Part shown: positions 1 through 5,078 of the stretch, piece by piece
How positions within the stretch are numbered: position 1 is the stretch's first letter
Layout of the letters: each line of letters starts with the position of its first letter
From: Nitrospirota bacterium
Lineage (GTDB): Bacteria > Nitrospirota > Thermodesulfovibrionia > UBA6902 > BMS3Bbin08
Direction of reading: 5' to 3'
DNA: 6,607 nt
NCBI GenBank assembly: GCA_016208845.1
Contig: JACQXH010000206.1
Location: forward strand, 1 to 6,607
Program-made: the position numbers and the translations under genes
Notes under the pieces: generated by a model
Database searches by the model: none
What the model was told of the DNA's origin: nothing
What the model saw: the letters and a program-made list of their open reading frames with translations, nothing else

Positions 1-2
1 CA

Positions 3-92
3 TGGCGGAGAGGGAGGGATTTGAACCCCCGGTGAAGTTGCCCCCACAACGGTTTTCGAGACCGCCCCATTCAGCCACTCTGGCACCTCTCC
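3..92 (-). tRNA. tRNA-Ser (anticodon CGA)
   Basis: Read on the minus strand, this folds as a class II tRNA. The 7-bp acceptor stem pairs 92-86 with 13-7 (GGAGAGG with CCTCTCC), a G discriminator lies at 6, and CCA is encoded at 5-3. The anticodon stem GCGGT/ACCGT encloses the loop CTCGAAA, placing anticodon CGA at 58-56, which reads UCG serine codons. A long variable arm (GTGGG...TTCAC, with G-U pairs) and the T loop TTCAAAT are visible; the long variable arm is the mark of serine, leucine and tyrosine tRNAs, and the anticodon decides for serine. It lies about 210 nt downstream of tadA on the same strand. I see no clear promoter of its own in the gap, part of which is occupied by a repeat element, so read-through from tadA is possible but unproven. 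Confidence 0.96.
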
Positions 93-106
93 AATAACTC
101 TACAGT

Positions 107-170
107 GATCAGCAGTCAGGGGTCAGGGATCAGTAAAAAGAACATTTATTCATCTCCTGCCCCTGATCTC
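107..170. repeat. Heptamer dyad array 1 (GRTCAGn type)
   Basis: Between tRNA-Ser and tadA. The left arm has four in-phase 7-nt units from 107 to 134 that fit roughly (A/G)(A/G/T)TCAGn, for example AGTCAGG at 114 and GGTCAGG at 121. After an A/T-rich loop (135-150), the inverse motif CCTG recurs. Positions 116-127 (TCAGGGGTCAGG) pair with 156-166 (CCTGCCCCTGA) as an 11-bp stem with one bulged T. A GATCAG/CTGATC match also exists. The element could form a hairpin in RNA or cruciform DNA. The unit sequence is not shared with the other arrays of this window, but the layout is. Confidence 0.75.
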
Positions 171-257
171 AGCGAAATTTTGTTCTGGAAGCACAACTCG
201 GTTATCAGTGATTTTATGTTAGTTTACACAAAATCAGCACAATTAATAAACACCGGA

Positions 258-291
258 ATCAATGATCATCATTGATAAGCGGCAAGTGATA
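258..291. repeat. 19-bp palindrome plus heptamer-like units downstream of tadA
   Basis: Positions 258-266 (ATCAATGAT) and 268-276 (ATCATTGAT) form a perfect 9-bp inverted repeat around a single C at 267. It is followed in 7-nt phase by ATTGATA (271), AGCGGCA (278) and AGTGATA (285), whose outer two units resemble each other. It lies 12-45 nt beyond the tadA stop on the minus strand. The one-base centre fits a dimer-binding DNA site better than an RNA hairpin, but in context it may simply be a short or decayed member of the same heptamer dyad class. No T-tract follows the palindrome on the minus strand, so it does not look like an intrinsic terminator for tadA. The rest of the gap (171-257) shows nothing I can name. 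Confidence 0.5.
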
Positions 292-302
292 AAAAACATC
301 AT

Positions 303-752
303 TTAAGGCCTTAATTTCCGAAAAAATATACTGAGCAGAGATGCACAATCGTTTTCCAGGATGCCGGCTATCACTTCAACCTGATGATTCAACCTTTTGT
401 CCGAAAGCAGGTTATAGAGACTGTCCACTGCGCCGCCTTTGGTGTCCCGGCATCCATACACAAGCCTTCCCAGTCTCGCATTCACTATCGCGCCAGCACA
501 CATTATGCACGGTTCTTTTGTTACATAGAGAGCGGCATCTGTTAAACGCCAGTTATTGGCCTCTGACGCTGCTTGCCTGATAACCATAATTTCAGCATGG
601 GCAGTCGGGTCAACTGATACTTCTTTATTGTTATGCGACATCGCTATTACCCTGTCATCTCTTACAATCAGTGCCCCCACCGGCACTTCACCTTCCCGGA
701 ATGCCGCTTCGGCTTCTTTGATGGCAAGCCGCATAAAATATTCATGGTTCAT
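303..752 (-). CDS. tadA: tRNA-specific adenosine deaminase TadA
   Basis: TadA converts adenosine 34 to inosine in the anticodon of tRNA-Arg(ACG), letting one tRNA read CGU, CGC and CGA. It is a cytosolic homodimeric zinc deaminase. The 149-residue product is normal for compact bacterial TadA. Visible active-site parts are HAE at 52-54 (zinc ligand His52, catalytic proton shuttle Glu54), PCIMC at 81-85 (zinc ligands Cys82 and Cys85), and the preceding DPTAHAE block. An Asn at 41 matches the substrate-binding Asn of E. coli TadA by spacing. The HAEIM and EPCIMCAGA wording separates it from cytosine and guanine deaminases. The start ATG at 752 overlaps the stop of the small cysteine-rich gene in an ATGA junction, so translational coupling is likely. 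The gene is essential in most bacteria that lack another means of decoding CGN codons. Confidence 0.96.
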   Translation of the reverse strand: MNHEYFMRLAIKEAEAAFREGEVPVGALIVRDDRVIAMSHNNKEVSVDPTAHAEIMVIRQAASEANNWRLTDAALYVTKEPCIMCAGAIVNARLGRLVYGCRDTKGGAVDSLYNLLSDKRLNHQVEVIAGILENDCASLLSIFFRKLRP

Positions 753-886
753 CTGGATTTCTTTTCCGGGAAGCAGACAGGACAGTAGAGTTCTCCGATG
801 TCAAGAGCGCAGATATGGCCGCATTCCGGACAGCAGATGCATTCTTCTTTCGGTCTTTTGCAAATCTCGCAGATCTCGTGATCCAT
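749..886 (-). CDS. 45-aa cysteine-rich zinc-ribbon-like protein upstream of tadA
   Basis: I do not recognise this as a named family. The ORF is 45 codons plus TGA, starting ATG at 886-884; an in-frame TAG lies four codons upstream of that ATG, so the start is well fixed. It encodes nine cysteines and two histidines: CEIC at 6-9, Cys16, Cys18, CPEC at 19-22 followed by Gly-His24, Cys26, and CPVC at 35-38. Three CxxC knuckles plus extra Cys/His fit one or two structural zinc sites of the zinc-ribbon or B-box/treble-clef kind; this is inferred from spacing only. There is no signal peptide or membrane segment, so it should be cytosolic. No good Shine-Dalgarno sequence is seen. Its TGA overlaps the tadA ATG (ATGA), which strongly supports a real, co-translated gene. 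A role in zinc delivery, nucleic-acid contact or partner binding for TadA is speculation. Confidence 0.72.
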   Translation of the reverse strand: MDHEICEICKRPKEECICCPECGHICALDIGELYCPVCFPEKKSR

Positions 887-1036
887 GTTATTAATCTAAA
901 ATATTAAGATTATATTAGCAACTGGGCGCTATAACTGTATTTATCTTTTTTCAGGGTTTACTTTTCGACTGTATTTTGATAAAGTTACAAGCTAATGCAA
1001 CAAAGTACGTTTGATTTTCTAAAGGAGGAAATGTTC
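887..1036. promoter_or_regulatory. Divergent promoter region between the tadA unit and the zapB-zapA-lysS unit
   Basis: The two gene sets diverge here, so both should have promoters in this stretch. For the minus strand a TATAAT hexamer is present at 914-909, which would start transcription near 902, about 16 nt before the small zinc-ribbon gene; no convincing -35 is seen. For the plus strand TTTACT at 957-962 and TAAAGT at 980-985 are separated by 17 nt, each matching four of six consensus sigma-70 bases, with a start near 992. A small dyad TAATCT (892-897) / AGATTA (907-912) lies next to the minus-strand -10 and could be an operator or chance in A/T-rich DNA. Unlike most of the other gaps, no clear heptamer dyad array is present. 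Confidence 0.35.
1022..1028 (+). promoter_or_regulatory. Strong ribosome-binding site that selects the GTG start of zapB
   Basis: AAGGAGG is a near-perfect Shine-Dalgarno sequence. It stands 8 nt before GTG 1037 but only 2 nt before ATG 1031, and it lies inside the reading frame that would begin at ATG 995. The spacing therefore favours GTG 1037 as the start. Confidence 0.7.
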
Positions 1037-1315
1037 GTGGAAAAGGTTCAGATGATAGAGACGCTTGAAGAAAAGATCATTAAAGTGGTAGAGAAGATGA
1101 AGGCGCTTACCGGGGAAAACAAATCGCTGAATGAAAAGATTGAAGGTCTAAATGATGAGATAAAGGAAAGGGATGAGGAAATACGGGAATTAAAGCAGAA
1201 CTTGAAAAATGCAGAGAAACTGAAGAATGATATCGAGAAACTCTATAATGAACGGGCAAACATAAAATCTCAGGTAGAGAGTTTGATCAAAGACCTGGAA
1301 TCTGTAGAGCTTTGA
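1037..1315 (+). CDS. zapB: Cell division protein ZapB-like coiled coil
   Basis: ZapB-type proteins are small cytosolic coiled coils that join the Z-ring layer through ZapA and help bundle FtsZ assemblies. With the GTG start at 1037 the product is 92 residues. It is almost entirely charged helix with regular hydrophobic spacing, and the segment LEEKIIKVVEKMKALTGEN near residues 10-28 resembles the ZapB/DUF904 N-terminus. There is no membrane segment. The start was chosen because AAGGAGG lies 8 nt upstream; ATG 995 (106 aa) and ATG 1031 are alternatives with no or badly spaced ribosome site. The following gene is zapA, and a zapB-zapA pair is common in several phyla, which supports the call since coiled coils alone are weak evidence. 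It is probably the first gene of its transcript. Confidence 0.78.
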   Translation: MEKVQMIETLEEKIIKVVEKMKALTGENKSLNEKIEGLNDEIKERDEEIRELKQNLKNAEKLKNDIEKLYNERANIKSQVESLIKDLESVEL

Positions 1316-1348
1316 ACAGAGGGACATTTCAGGCACGGATTTATTTAA

Positions 1349-1400
1349 GTTGTTAGTTGTTGGTTTTCAGTTTTTAGTCTGACAACCTAAAACTGATAAC
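1349..1400. repeat. Heptamer dyad array 2 (GTTnTnA type)
   Basis: In the gap between zapB and zapA. Four in-phase 7-nt units from 1349 to 1376 follow GTTnTnr (GTTGTTA at 1349, GTTTTTA at 1370). After a GTCTGAC turn, three in-phase units of the inverse pattern TnAnAAC follow (at 1380, CTAAAAC at 1387, TGATAAC at 1394). Arms 1363-1377 and 1387-1400 pair almost completely. It could act as an intercistronic hairpin. It ends 36 nt before the zapA ribosome site, so it leaves zapA initiation open. Confidence 0.8.
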
Positions 1401-1447
1401 TTTATATGCGATCAGTGAAAGTCTTTGGCAGGTATAAGGTGACATAA

Positions 1448-1732
1448 ATGCGATCCGTTGAAATTCAGATATTGGGGCAGAGTTATTCCATAAAAACCGA
1501 TGAGGATGAGGCTTACATCAAGTCCCTCGCGCAGTATGTGGATGAGAAGATGAAAGAGATATTCAGCGTGGCCCCGAATATAAATCATGTTAAGGCGGCG
1601 ATAATGGCCGCTTTTGGCATAGCAGATGAATTTTTCAAGCTCAGGATGGAACATGAAGACCTCGGCAGGGTAATTGAAGAGAAGGCGAAGATGCTGTCGG
1701 GTCTGCTGGAACAGCTGAAGACCGAGAACTAA
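1448..1732 (+). CDS. zapA: Cell division protein ZapA
   Basis: ZapA binds FtsZ directly, cross-links protofilaments and recruits ZapB to the Z-ring at midcell. The 94-residue product has the family layout: an N-terminal beta-rich head (residues 1-16, VEIQILGQSYSIKT, close to the family's V.I.G..Y.I pattern), the helix DEAYIKSLAQYVDEKMKEI at 20-38, the NINHVKAAIMAAFGIADEFFKL stretch at 44-65, and a C-terminal coiled-coil helix to the end. Length is usual for ZapA. The start ATG 1448 has AAGGTGA 5 nt upstream. It lies downstream of the zapB-like gene and upstream of lysS. In many bacteria the 6S RNA gene follows zapA; I looked at the 146-nt gap here and did not find it. Confidence 0.93.
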   Translation: MRSVEIQILGQSYSIKTDEDEAYIKSLAQYVDEKMKEIFSVAPNINHVKAAIMAAFGIADEFFKLRMEHEDLGRVIEEKAKMLSGLLEQLKTEN

Positions 1733-1782
1733 TGCGGCAAAGGGCGCTTTCTTTTATTTGGACAGTGTCACTGCGCAGGTTG

Positions 1783-1832
1783 TTTAGACCATTAGCCTGT
1801 TTAGCCTAAAAGACTAAACACCTACAGACTAC
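1783..1832. repeat. Dyad array 3 (8-9-nt TTAG type)
   Basis: In the zapA-lysS gap. TTAG recurs at 1784, 1792 and 1801 (steps of 8 and 9 nt), each followed by a C-rich pair. The inverse CTAA/CTAC recurs at 1814, 1822 and 1829. GTTTAG (1799-1804) and CTAAAC (1814-1819) form the apex stem with a 9-nt loop. This is less regular than the other arrays but has the same two-arm plan. It ends 34 nt before the lysS ribosome site GGAG (1867-1870). The start of this gap (1733-1780) shows nothing else I can name. Confidence 0.6.
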
Positions 1833-1878
1833 CCACCTGAGTAGTTATGTACAGTTAATATTTACCGGAGAATAATTA

Positions 1879-3369
1879 ATGGACGAAACAAATGAATTAA
1901 TGCAGGAGAGGATAAAAAAGCTCAATAAGCTTAAGGATGCGGGAATTGATCCTTACGGCGGTCCTTTTGATGTTAAAGACAAGGTCGCGGAAATAGCCGG
2001 CAAATATGATGCATTAAACAAAGAGGACCTGGAATCCAAGAACGCGCTGTGCACCATCGCTGGCCGCATAGTTGCGTTCAGGGATTTTGGCAAGGCCGCT
2101 TTTGCTCATGTTCAGGATGTCAGCGGCAGGATACAGGTTTATTTCAGAAAGGACATCCTTAAAGACAATTTTAATATGTTAAAGGACCTTGATGTCGGCG
2201 ACATAATAGGTTTAAGCGGGCGTCTGTTCAGGACGAAGACGAATGAACTGACAGTCGAGATAAAGGATTTTGTACTGCTTTGCAAATCGCTCAGGCCGCT
2301 GCCTGAAAAGTGGCACGGGTTAAAGGATGTGGAAACACGGTACAGGCAGAGATACATAGACCTTATTGTTAACCCTAATGTCAGAGAGACATTTTTGAAA
2401 CGCAGCGCATTGATACGGTCTATCAGGAATTTCTTTGATACAAGAGACTTTATCGAGGTTGAGACCCCTATGATGCATCAGATACCAGGCGGCGCGGCAG
2501 CCCGGCCGTTTGAAACCCATCACCTGGCGCTTGGGATCGATCTTTATCTGAGAATAGCCCCTGAGATATATCTCAAAAAACTACTTGTCGGCGGTTATGA
2601 AAAAATATATGAGATAAACAAGAACTTCAGGAATGAGGGCATATCTACAAGGCATAACCCCGAGTTTACCATGCTTGAGTTTTATATAGCTTATGCTGAT
2701 TATACGCATCTTATGGAATTGACAGAAGAGCTTATCACGCAACTGTGCAGGGAAATAACCGGGGACATAAAAGTGCCTTATGGGGAAAACGCTGACCCCG
2801 GTGATTTCATCGATTTCACTCCTCCCTGGCCGAGGGTGACCATCATGGACGCTATGAAACGGGAGGGGGTAGACCCTGTGGTTTTCAGGGATGTCGAAAA
2901 GGCAAGGGACTATGCAATGAAAAACCACATTGATGTCAGCAAAAAAAGCACTCACGGGAAGATACTCGATGAGATATTCAAGAAAAAAGTCGAGCCCAAA
3001 CTGATACAGCCGGTCTTTATAATTGATTATCCGGTAGAACTTTCACCTCTCGCAAAAAGGAAAAAAGAGGAACCTGATCTTGTCGAGAGATTTGAGCTCT
3101 TTGTGGGCGGCAGGGAAATAGCGAACGCCTTTTCAGAACTGAATGACCCCGCTGACCAGGAGCAGAGGTTTGAAAAACAGGTGGAGGCCCGCAACATGGG
3201 CGACGAAGAAGCCAATCTTATGGATAGTGATTATGTAAGGGCTCTTGAGTATGGGATGCCTCCTGCAGCAGGCGAGGGCATAGGCATTGACAGGCTCCTA
3301 ATGCTGCTTACAAACTCTCCTTCCATAAGAGATGTGATACTTTTTCCTCAGTTGAAGCCGGAACAGTGA
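1879..3369 (+). CDS. lysS: Lysyl-tRNA synthetase, class II
   Basis: LysRS joins lysine to tRNA-Lys in the cytosol using ATP. The 496-residue product has the full class IIb layout. An N-terminal OB-fold anticodon-binding domain spans about 56-140. The catalytic domain follows, with motif 1 ending in FIEVETPMM (191-199), the lysine-site stretch around GGAAARPF (204-211), motif 2 with FRNEG at 250-254 (Arg251 contacts ATP) and RHNPEFTMLE (258-267), the GGREIANAFSE block (410-420), and motif 3 GIGIDRL (467-473, Arg472) followed by RDVILFP (484-490). No GNAT or membrane fusion is present. The start ATG 1879 has GGAG 8 nt upstream. The stop is followed at the very next base by heptamer array 4, which runs up to the lolC/E start. 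lysS next to lolC/E and lolD is a gene order seen in Desulfobacterota such as Geobacter. Confidence 0.98.
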   Translation: MDETNELMQERIKKLNKLKDAGIDPYGGPFDVKDKVAEIAGKYDALNKEDLESKNALCTIAGRIVAFRDFGKAAFAHVQDVSGRIQVYFRKDILKDNFNMLKDLDVGDIIGLSGRLFRTKTNELTVEIKDFVLLCKSLRPLPEKWHGLKDVETRYRQRYIDLIVNPNVRETFLKRSALIRSIRNFFDTRDFIEVETPMMHQIPGGAAARPFETHHLALGIDLYLRIAPEIYLKKLLVGGYEKIYEINKNFRNEGISTRHNPEFTMLEFYIAYADYTHLMELTEELITQLCREITGDIKVPYGENADPGDFIDFTPPWPRVTIMDAMKREGVDPVVFRDVEKARDYAMKNHIDVSKKSTHGKILDEIFKKKVEPKLIQPVFIIDYPVELSPLAKRKKEEPDLVERFELFVGGREIANAFSELNDPADQEQRFEKQVEARNMGDEEANLMDSDYVRALEYGMPPAAGEGIGIDRLLMLLTNSPSIRDVILFPQLKPEQ

Positions 3370-3450
3370 GATACAAGATGCAGGATCCAAGATGCAAGAT
3401 ACAAGATAAAAAAGTCTTTATCCTGAGTCGTGAATCATGTATCAGGAATC
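3370..3450. repeat. Heptamer dyad array 4 (GATnCAn type), flush to the lysS stop
   Basis: This is the cleanest array. Five uninterrupted in-phase units of GATnCAn run from 3370 to 3404 (GATACAA at 3370 and 3398, GATGCAA at 3391), starting at the base after the lysS stop. An apex stem GATAAA (3405-3410) / TTTATC (3417-3422) with a 6-nt loop follows. Then come four in-phase inverse units ending ATC or GTC, from 3423 to 3450 (GTGAATC at 3430, ATGTATC at 3437). The last unit, AGGAATC (3444-3450), contains AGGA, the only ribosome-binding candidate for the permease gene whose ATG begins 10 nt later. A folded element could therefore hide that site. Confidence 0.85.
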
Positions 3451-3457
3451 TTAAAAC

Positions 3458-4687
3458 ATGAACCTTCCCTATCAATTCTTCATAGCGCTCCGTTACTCCC
3501 GGGCCAAGAAAAAGCACAAGGGCATTTCCATCAACACCTTTATATCCATTGCAGGAGTTGCGTTAGGCGTAATGGCCCTCATAATAGTGCTTTCGGTAAT
3601 GGGCGGTTTTCATGAAGACCTGCAGAAGAAGATTCTCGGGGCCAATGCCCATATTGTGGCCCTGAATTTTCAGGGAAAGATGAAGGACCATGACCTGATA
3701 CAGGCAAAGATCAATGCTGTCCCCGGGGTTAAGCATTCTTCTCCTTTTATCTTCGGCCAGGTGATGCTTAGTTATGGTGAGAGGGCATATGGTATTATCG
3801 TCAGGGGTGTTGATCCGGACCTTGAGAAAAGCACAACAGATATTATCAGGCATATTAAAGAAGGGGGGATCAGCGGCCTTAACAACCGCACTGAGATCCC
3901 GGGGATAATTGTAGGGAGGGAACTTGCAAGAAACCTGGGCCTGCTTGTAGGCGATGAGGTCAGGATGCTTTCTCCGACAGGAGAGATCTGCCCCCTTGGA
4001 ATGATGCCCAGAATAAAAAAATTCAAGGTAGCCGGAATCTTTGAGATAGGCATGTATGAATACGATTCAAACCTTGCAATTATCAATATCAAAGATGCTC
4101 AGGAGTTCTTCAGGCTGGGAGATGAGATAACCGGTTTCGAAATAAAAGTGGATGATATTTTCAATGCAGTTAAGATCGCTGAGGATATTGGGACCGCGCT
4201 TGGCGCGTCTTATTATGCAAGAGACTGGATGCAGATGAACAGAAATCTGTTTTCAGCACTGAAGCTTGAAAAATTAGCCATGTTCATAATCCTGGTATTA
4301 ATAGTCCTTGTGGCCTCGTTCAACATCATCAGCAACCTGATAATGATAGTCATCGAAAAGGCGCGGGAGATAGCCATAATGAGGGCCATGGGGGCCACGA
4401 GCAGAGGGGTCATGTCTATTTTTATGATACACGGGCTGATCATAGGTGTTATCGGGACATTGATCGGGCTGGCAGGCGGTTATATAGTGTGCTACCTTTT
4501 GAAAACCTACAGGTTCATTAGTCTCCCGCCTGATATTTATTATTTAAGTTATCTTCCGGTCAAGATGAGCCTGTTTGATTTCGTAGCCGTTCCGGTGACA
4601 GCGGTCCTGATAAGTTTCATTGCGACCCTCTATCCCTCCTGGCAGGCGGCCCGGATGAACCCGGTGGAACCGCTGAGGTATGAATGA
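3458..4687 (+). CDS. Lipoprotein-releasing ABC transporter permease, LolC/LolE family
   Basis: With LolD this inner-membrane protein extracts mature outer-membrane lipoproteins from the membrane and hands them to the carrier LolA. The 409 residues match the family length. The N-terminus (FFIALRYSRAKKKHKGISINTFISIAGVALGV) is typical of LolC/LolE. I see four membrane helices at about 25-48, 273-297, 318-347 and 372-393, with a large periplasmic domain at about 50-270. The cytoplasmic coupling segment EKAREIAIMRAMGAT (300-314), which contacts the ATPase, is intact, and the C-terminus PVEPLRYE is family-typical. Only one such permease is seen here, so it may work as a homodimer (LolF-like) or pair with a copy elsewhere; hence I give no lolC/lolE symbol. 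The ATG has AGGA 10 nt upstream, inside array 4. Confidence 0.93.
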   Translation: MNLPYQFFIALRYSRAKKKHKGISINTFISIAGVALGVMALIIVLSVMGGFHEDLQKKILGANAHIVALNFQGKMKDHDLIQAKINAVPGVKHSSPFIFGQVMLSYGERAYGIIVRGVDPDLEKSTTDIIRHIKEGGISGLNNRTEIPGIIVGRELARNLGLLVGDEVRMLSPTGEICPLGMMPRIKKFKVAGIFEIGMYEYDSNLAIINIKDAQEFFRLGDEITGFEIKVDDIFNAVKIAEDIGTALGASYYARDWMQMNRNLFSALKLEKLAMFIILVLIVLVASFNIISNLIMIVIEKAREIAIMRAMGATSRGVMSIFMIHGLIIGVIGTLIGLAGGYIVCYLLKTYRFISLPPDIYYLSYLPVKMSLFDFVAVPVTAVLISFIATLYPSWQAARMNPVEPLRYE

Positions 4688-4695
4688 GGAAATAG

Positions 4696-4789
4696 AAAAT
4701 TAAAAATTAAAGATCAAAAATTAAAATTAAGGTGTTAGAATTTTTCCACAATTTTGATTTTTGCTATTTGATATTTAATTTATTTTATA
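4696..4789. repeat. Heptamer dyad array 5 (AAAATTA type)
   Basis: This fills the gap between the permease and the small membrane protein gene. In-phase units AAAATTA at 4696, 4703 and 4717, with AAGATCA at 4710 and a shifted AAATTAA at 4724, form the left arm. After a loop around 4731-4747, in-phase inverse units run from 4748 to 4789 (TGATTTT at 4755, TGATATT at 4769, TAATTTA at 4776). The arms are imperfectly complementary over about 35 nt. The right arm ends 4 nt before the next ATG (4794), leaving no room for a separate ribosome site. The run of T at 4740-4745 follows no strong G/C stem, so I do not call a terminator. Confidence 0.8.
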
Positions 4790-4793
4790 GATT

Positions 4794-5078
4794 ATGTTCA
4801 AACTTATATTTAAGACAATAGGGCTTTTAATAATTATCGTCCTTCTTGCGGTGGCGCTGGCATTATGGAAGGGTGGGGAGCCATTCAGGTGGATAGGAGA
4901 GAAGACAGAATCAGCCGGACAGTCTGTTGTGAAATTTGGTGATAAAGTAGATGAATTAAGAGAGGGCGGTAAAAAGGCAGAAAAGAAGATCATGGATCTT
5001 AAAGACCGCATTGAACAAAAGATAGACCTGAAACAGACCCCAAAGGACAAAAATGGAACCGCTGATCAGGATAAATAA
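4794..5078 (+). CDS. Small membrane-anchored helical protein of unknown function within the lol cluster
   Basis: I do not recognise a family. The 94-residue product has one hydrophobic helix at about 6-25 with a short Lys-containing N-terminus, so it should sit in the inner membrane; no lipobox or clear signal-peptidase site is seen. A short WKGGEPFRWIG segment (25-35) follows, then a charged, probably coiled-coil helix at about 40-80 rich in Lys, Glu and Asp, and a polar tail. It lies between the Lol permease and lolD and overlaps the lolD start by 26 nt in another frame, with the lolD ribosome site inside its last codons. Tight packing implies co-expression with lolD. It could be an accessory part of the transporter or a helical periplasmic tether; both are guesses. 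There is no Shine-Dalgarno before ATG 4794, only array 5. Confidence 0.72.
   Translation: MFKLIFKTIGLLIIIVLLAVALALWKGGEPFRWIGEKTESAGQSVVKFGDKVDELREGGKKAEKKIMDLKDRIEQKIDLKQTPKDKNGTADQDK

Noticed and set aside
341..894. Plus-strand open frames opposite tadA and the small cysteine-rich gene
   Set aside because: They are antisense shadows of well-supported minus-strand genes, with no ribosome sites or recognisable domains.
1363..1400. Intrinsic terminator after the ZapB-like gene
   Set aside because: The hairpin is A/T-rich and is followed only by TTTATAT rather than a T tract; it fits the dyad array class better.
1733..1878. 6S RNA gene (ssrS) downstream of zapA, its common position in other bacteria
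   Set aside because: The gap is only 146 nt, and I cannot see the long closing stem and central bubble of 6S RNA; a short dyad array occupies the middle and the lysS ribosome site the end.
2139..2955. Minus-strand open frames inside lysS
   Set aside because: They lie opposite a complete, conserved lysS and read as low-complexity shadow translations.
3281..3305. Unusual wording PPAAGEGIGIDR in LysRS motif 3 as a sign of altered specificity
   Set aside because: The essential GIGIDR with its Arg is intact and the residues before it vary among bacterial LysRS; no functional change is implied.
3370..3450. CRISPR array
   Set aside because: The repeating unit is 7 nt without unique spacers, and the second half is inverted; CRISPR repeats are about 23-47 nt with same-orientation copies.
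4696..4789. Intrinsic terminator after the Lol permease gene
   Set aside because: The stem is almost only A/T and there is no G/C-rich hairpin next to the T run; the following genes are closely packed on the same strand.
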